Shown here in pieces: positions 6,223 through 9,060 of a DNA stretch of 9,060 bases. The stretch's first letter is position 1. Every line of letters begins with the position of its first letter. The stretch lies in assembly GCA_012841675.1 (NCBI GenBank), contig DUUG01000329.1, positions 1-9,060 of the forward strand, given 5' to 3'. The notes under the pieces were generated by a model. That model did not search any database and was not told where the DNA came from. It saw only the letters and a program-made list of their open reading frames with translations. The DNA comes from Clostridiales bacterium. Its GTDB lineage: Bacteria; Bacillota; Clostridia; Oscillospirales; QAMX01. A program made the position numbers and the translations under genes.

Positions 6223-6244
6223 AATCATTCCTCCAAAACAGTGT

Positions 6245-6258
6245 AATCATATATGATT
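6245..6258. promoter_or_regulatory. Perfect 14-bp palindrome in the cysK leader
   Basis: AATCATATATGATT is its own reverse complement. It lies about 10-23 nt downstream of the predicted cysK transcription start and ends 10 nt upstream of the GGAGG box. Cysteine genes of Firmicutes are often repressed by Rrf2-type CymR; I infer a possible operator from position and symmetry, not from a match to a known CymR box. The leader (about 45 nt) is too short for a T-box. Confidence 0.4.
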
Positions 6259-6274
6259 TATATGTTATGGTACT

Positions 6275-6303
6275 AGTATATGCGTGCCCTATCTGTTTGT
6301 CAA
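6275..6303 (-). promoter_or_regulatory. Promoter of cysK
   Basis: On the minus strand, TTGACA (6298-6303, 6/6) and TATACT (6275-6280, 5/6) are 17 nt apart. An A/T-rich tract just upstream (about 6304-6345) resembles an UP element. This is the strongest sigma-A-type promoter in the window. Confidence 0.88.
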
Positions 6304-6352
6304 GAGGTTTTGGAAAATTTTTTAGAAAAACTTTTGCATAGGGGAAAGAACG

Positions 6353-6415
6353 AAAAAAAGCACAGACCAGAGCTTCTCTCGCGAAAAAAGCGGGGGCAAG
6401 CAAAGTGGTCTATGC
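6353..6415 (-). terminator. Intrinsic terminator of the queA-tgt operon
   Basis: On the minus strand, GCATAGACCA (6406-6415) pairs with TGGTCTGTGC (6360-6369), 10 bp with one G-U wobble, followed directly by seven T (6353-6359). The 36-nt interior can fold again through GCTT/AAGC and CGC/GCG. It separates tgt from cysK. Confidence 0.85.
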
Positions 6416-6422
6416 CTTTACT

Positions 6423-6446
6423 ATATAACGAAGCCATGTGTTATAT
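6423..6446. repeat. Inverted repeat spanning the tgt stop codon
   Basis: ATATAAC (6423-6429) and GTTATAT (6440-6446) are perfect 7-bp inverted arms with a 10-nt loop. The A/T-rich hairpin includes the tgt stop codon (6441-6443) and lies upstream of the main terminator. It lacks a T-tract and is probably an accessory 3' structure. Confidence 0.4.
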
Positions 6447-7571
6447 GCGCAAGTCGAGCCGGGCGGACCATTCCTCTCGGAAAGCGGCAAACCGCCCTTG
6501 GTCTAGGGCTTGGCGGATGTCGGCCATTAAATGGTTGTAAAACCAGAGGTTGTGCAGAACGCAGAGCCGAAGGCCCAGCACCTCCTCCGCCTTGAGCAGA
6601 TGGCGAAGATAGGCTCTCGAATACCGCTGGCAGACGGAACAGCCGCAGGCTTCATCTACGGGAGTATCGTCCGTTTGATATTTGGCGTTGTTTAAGTTAA
6701 TGCGGCCGTTTTTGGTGTAAAGATGGCCGTGGCGGGCGTTGCGGGCAGGCAAAACACAGTCGAAAAAGTCGATTCCCCGCCAGACGGCCTCGATAATATT
6801 AGACGGGGTGCCGACACCCATCAAATACCGGGGCTTGTTCTGCGGCATGACGGGAACGACTTCTTCCAGAATTTCGTACATGACCTCCGCCGGTTCGCCC
6901 ACGGCCAGGCCGCCTACGGCATAGCCCGGCAAATCAAGTTCGGCAATCTGCTCCATGTGGTTTTTGCGAAGGTCCGGAAACGTGCCGCCTTGGTTGATGC
7001 CCCAAAGCACCTGCCCTTTGTTGGGCGCTTCGTCCCGTTGGTTACACTCGGCCAGCGCTTTTTGACAGCGGACGAGCCAGCGGTATGTTCTTTGGCAGGA
7101 GGCTTTTACATAGTCATACGGGGCGGGGTTTTCCACGCATTCGTCAAAGGCCATGGCTATATCCGAGCCGAGGTTGGATTGGATGCGCATGCTCTCCTCC
7201 GGCCCCATAAAGATCCGCCGCCCGTCTAAATGGGAAGCAAAGGTGACGCCTTCTTCTTTAATTTGGCGCAAGGAGGCCAAAGAAAACACCTGAAATCCGC
7301 CGCTGTCGGTTAAAATCGGTCCGTCCCACTGCATAAACTGGTGCAGACCACCTAGTGTTCGGATAACTTCATCCCCCGGGAGGAGATGCAGATGGTAGGT
7401 GTTGGAAAGCTCCACTTGACAGCCGATTGCCTTTAGGTCGAACGCGTCTAAGCCGCCTTTGATGGCCGCTTGGGTGCCGACGTTCATAAAAACCGGCGTT
7501 TCAATGGTGCCGTGGGGAGTTATATACCGGCCACGGCGGGCACGGCCTTCGGTTTTTAATAGGGTGAACAT
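6441..7571 (-). CDS. tgt: tRNA-guanine transglycosylase (queuine tRNA-ribosyltransferase)
   Basis: 376 aa, typical bacterial length. It exchanges guanine 34 of GUN-anticodon tRNAs (Asp, Asn, His, Tyr) for preQ1. Visible: TPVFMNVGTQAAIKG, LSNTYHLHLLPG, the general-base aspartate D89 in ILTDSGGFQVFSL, F143-D144-E145, GINQGG, the bacterial GGLAVGE loop, MGVGTP, and the nucleophile D271 in FDCVLPARNARHGH. The zinc site is C309-x-C311-xx-C314 with H340. The ATG at 7571 has AGGAG (7579-7583) 7 nt upstream; an alternative TTG at 7589 would place this box inside the gene. It follows queA by 22 nt, so the two are co-transcribed. In many Firmicutes yajC follows tgt; here a terminator and cysK follow instead. 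The presence of queA suggests preQ1 rather than queuine as substrate. Confidence 0.98.
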   Translation of the reverse strand: MFTLLKTEGRARRGRYITPHGTIETPVFMNVGTQAAIKGGLDAFDLKAIGCQVELSNTYHLHLLPGDEVIRTLGGLHQFMQWDGPILTDSGGFQVFSLASLRQIKEEGVTFASHLDGRRIFMGPEESMRIQSNLGSDIAMAFDECVENPAPYDYVKASCQRTYRWLVRCQKALAECNQRDEAPNKGQVLWGINQGGTFPDLRKNHMEQIAELDLPGYAVGGLAVGEPAEVMYEILEEVVPVMPQNKPRYLMGVGTPSNIIEAVWRGIDFFDCVLPARNARHGHLYTKNGRINLNNAKYQTDDTPVDEACGCSVCQRYSRAYLRHLLKAEEVLGLRLCVLHNLWFYNHLMADIRQALDQGRFAAFREEWSARLDLRI

Positions 7572-7593
7572 ATATTTTCTCCTGAGCAAAAAT

Positions 7594-8613
7594 TTAAAGG
7601 ATCAGCATGGCGTCGCCGAAGCTGAAAAAGCGGTAACGCTTAGAAACGGCTTCTTTATAAGCTGCCAGAATCCGTTCCCGTCCGGCCAAAGCGGAAACAA
7701 GCATTAAGAGGGTGCTTTCGGGCAGATGGAAGTTGGTAATCAAACCATCCAGGCATTTAAACCGGTAGCCGGGGTAGATAAAAATGCCCGTTTCGCCGCC
7801 GCCGGGACTTAACTTGCCGTTTTCGTCGGATGCCGTTTCCAGCACGCGGCAGGAAGTCGTTCCTACGGCAATCACTCGTCCGCCTTCGGCTTTGGTTTGG
7901 TTAATGGCGTTTGCCGCTTCTTCCGGAACGGAGTAGACCTCCTTGTGCATCACATGGTCGGCAATATCCTCCGCTTTGACGGGGCGGAAGGTGCCAAGCC
8001 CTACATGGAGGGTTACAAAGGCAAGGCGGACGCTTTGTTGGATGGTTTTTATAAGTTCTTCCGTAAAATGCAGCCCGGCGGTAGGGGCGGCGGCAGAGCC
8101 TTCTTCTTTGGCGTACACCGTCTGATACCGGTCCGGGTCGGCCAGCCGCTCGGTGATATAAGGCGGAAGGGGCATTTCGCCTAGGCGATCTAGCAGCTCG
8201 TGCCAAATTCCCTCGTAGGAAAAACGGACAAATCGGCTTCCGTCTGGCCCGTTGCCTTCCACTGTGCAGGCAAGAAGACCGTCGCCAAAGGAAATGGTTG
8301 CCCCATTGCGAAGCTTTCGCCCCGGACGGACAAGGGCCTGCCAAAGGTCGCCTTCCATTTGCCGAAGAAGCAACACCTCCGCCGCGCCGCCGGAGGCACG
8401 AACGCCAAGCAGCCTTGCGGGCATGACCCGGGAATCGTTAAAAACAAGACAATCGCCCGGTTTTAAAAAACCGGGCAGCTGTTCAAAGGTTGTATGCGAA
8501 AATGCGCCGCCGTCTAAAGGCACATGCAGAAGCCTGGATGCGTCACGCTTGGCAAGCGGCGTCTGCGCAATCAGCTCTTGGGGAAGCTCATAGGAAAAAT
8601 CGCTGGTTTTCAT
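7594..8613 (-). CDS. queA: S-adenosylmethionine:tRNA ribosyltransferase-isomerase
   Basis: 339 aa, standard length. QueA moves and isomerises the ribosyl group of SAM onto preQ1-34 in tRNA, giving epoxyqueuosine, the step after Tgt. Family blocks in order: FSYELPxxLIAQTP (6-19), RDASRLL, CLVFNDSRVMPARLLG (55-70), LVRPGRKL, MPLPPYI, DRYQTVYA then GSAAAPTAGLHFT (161-184), THVGLGTFRPV-type strand (202-212), GTTSCRVLE (251-259), G-IFIYPGY, LITNFHLPESTLLMLVSA and FFSFGDAMLI at the C-terminus. The ATG at 8613 has CAAGGAG-type AAGGAG (8620-8625) 6 nt upstream; an in-frame ATG at 8631 would contain that site within the reading frame. Cytoplasmic. First gene of the queA-tgt pair, with the spoIID-like gene ending 111 nt upstream and no clear terminator between. 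Confidence 0.98.
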   Translation of the reverse strand: MKTSDFSYELPQELIAQTPLAKRDASRLLHVPLDGGAFSHTTFEQLPGFLKPGDCLVFNDSRVMPARLLGVRASGGAAEVLLLRQMEGDLWQALVRPGRKLRNGATISFGDGLLACTVEGNGPDGSRFVRFSYEGIWHELLDRLGEMPLPPYITERLADPDRYQTVYAKEEGSAAAPTAGLHFTEELIKTIQQSVRLAFVTLHVGLGTFRPVKAEDIADHVMHKEVYSVPEEAANAINQTKAEGGRVIAVGTTSCRVLETASDENGKLSPGGGETGIFIYPGYRFKCLDGLITNFHLPESTLLMLVSALAGRERILAAYKEAVSKRYRFFSFGDAMLIL

Positions 8614-8679
8614 GAAGTGCTCCTTGTACATGAAGGCTAGTGCAAAAGGGTCTTATAGAAATTGCGCCTGCCGGAGTTA

Positions 8680-8708
8680 TAGATAGTATGGATAGGGCCG
8701 CGTTGCAA
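8680..8708 (-). promoter_or_regulatory. Weak candidate promoter of queA-tgt
   Basis: In the 111-nt gap upstream of queA, minus-strand TTGCAA (8703-8708, 4/6) and TATCTA (8680-8685, 3/6) are 17 nt apart. No terminator hairpin is visible after the spoIID-like gene, so read-through from upstream is an equally good explanation for queA-tgt expression. Confidence 0.25.
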
Positions 8709-8724
8709 AATGCAAAACACGATA

Positions 8725-9060
8725 TTACGGGCCGGTACTCACAAGCTCGACGCCTGTGTAGTAGTGTTTTAGGATTTGATCATAGGTCCAGCCCTGGTTG
8801 GCCATTCCTCGGGCCCCTTGCTGGCTCATGCCAAGGCCATGGCCCCAGCCGCGGCCTTCAAAGGTAAACTCGGATGCGTTGCCCACCGCCTCCACGGTTT
8901 CAATGCCCGTGGCGGTGATGGCTTTAAAGTTGGCGCCGACTAATTGCACCGTATTGCCAGAACCGTCGATGGCATAGGCGCCGGAAAGTCCGCCTTCCAG
9001 CACTTCGCCGTCGTTGACGTACAGCGCGCCGCCGGAGGACACTCGGAACCGCTGGCTAAG
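8725..9060 (-). CDS. SpoIID/LytB-domain protein, C-terminal part (5' end beyond window)
   Basis: The last 111 residues are present; the frame is open to the right edge (LSQRFRVSSGGALYV...). The C-terminal SpoIID signature is clear: FTFEGRGWGHGLGMSQQGARGMA followed by WTYDQILKHYYTGVEL and a stop six residues later. SpoIID is a lytic transglycosylase that trims denuded peptidoglycan during engulfment of the forespore; the domain also occurs in LytB-type amidase enhancers. The catalytic Glu lies in the missing N-terminal part, so activity cannot be judged. The position just before queA-tgt matches the ruvB-spoIID-queA-tgt order common in Clostridia, which supports a sporulation-associated member; SpoIID itself or a paralogue cannot be separated from this fragment. 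Confidence 0.92.
   Translation of the reverse strand, partial: LSQRFRVSSGGALYVNDGEVLEGGLSGAYAIDGSGNTVQLVGANFKAITATGIETVEAVGNASEFTFEGRGWGHGLGMSQQGARGMANQGWTYDQILKHYYTGVELVSTGP

Noticed and set aside
6223..6274. T-box or other riboswitch upstream of cysK
   Set aside because: The predicted leader is only about 45 nt and holds no T-box sequence or antiterminator; the terminator upstream belongs to tgt and precedes the cysK promoter.
6723..7229. 168-codon plus-strand open frame
   Set aside because: Lies wholly antisense to tgt, whose catalytic and zinc motifs are intact; it is a by-product of third-position GC, with no homology I recognise.
7901..8344. 147-codon minus-strand open frame
   Set aside because: Out-of-frame shadow inside queA, which has every family motif in the other frame.
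8614..8724. preQ1 riboswitch upstream of queA
   Set aside because: I see no preQ1-I pseudoknot pattern in the 111-nt gap, and queA is not a typical target because preQ1 is already in tRNA at that step.

Overview
The window reads as chromosomal DNA of a spore-forming (or spore-former-derived) Clostridia-type Firmicute of intermediate GC content. This rests on the C-terminus of a SpoIID/LytB protein next to queA-tgt, AGGAGG-type ribosome binding sites 5-8 nt before almost every start, and TTGACA/TATACT-type promoters with 17-nt spacers. I cannot name a genus. No tRNA, rRNA, CRISPR array, insertion sequence or phage gene is visible.

Layout from the right edge, mostly on the minus strand. (a) 9060-6353: the end of a spoIID-like gene, then queA and tgt, closed by a strong intrinsic terminator. 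queA and tgt are consecutive steps of tRNA queuosine synthesis. (b) 6303-5287: cysK, a cysteine synthase with its own near-consensus promoter and a perfect 14-bp palindrome in its leader. (c) 5250-5175: a bidirectional terminator and a 3 x 12-bp tandem repeat between convergent cysK and gpmA. (d) 4417-5175: gpmA, the only plus-strand gene (glycolytic phosphoglycerate mutase). (e) 4375-3025: a divergently transcribed operon of a GQSN/SASA-type carbohydrate O-acetylesterase and tadA (tRNA adenosine deaminase), closed by a hairpin terminator. (f) 3024-2728: about 300 bp without a convincing gene. (g) 2727-1: an operon with its own promoter and a LacI/CcpA-type operator, encoding a DUF4838 protein and then a (beta/alpha)8-barrel, glycoside-hydrolase-like protein that runs off the left edge.

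Most of the window is conserved housekeeping: tRNA modification at the wobble position (QueA, Tgt, TadA), cysteine synthesis, glycolysis and sporulation. The accessory and least understood part is the left third. The DUF4838 protein, the barrel protein and perhaps the nearby O-acetylesterase all lack export signals. They look like an intracellular, sugar-responsive glycan-processing set of unknown substrate, and this is the best candidate for undescribed biology here. Function there is inference from fold and context, not from recognised chemistry.
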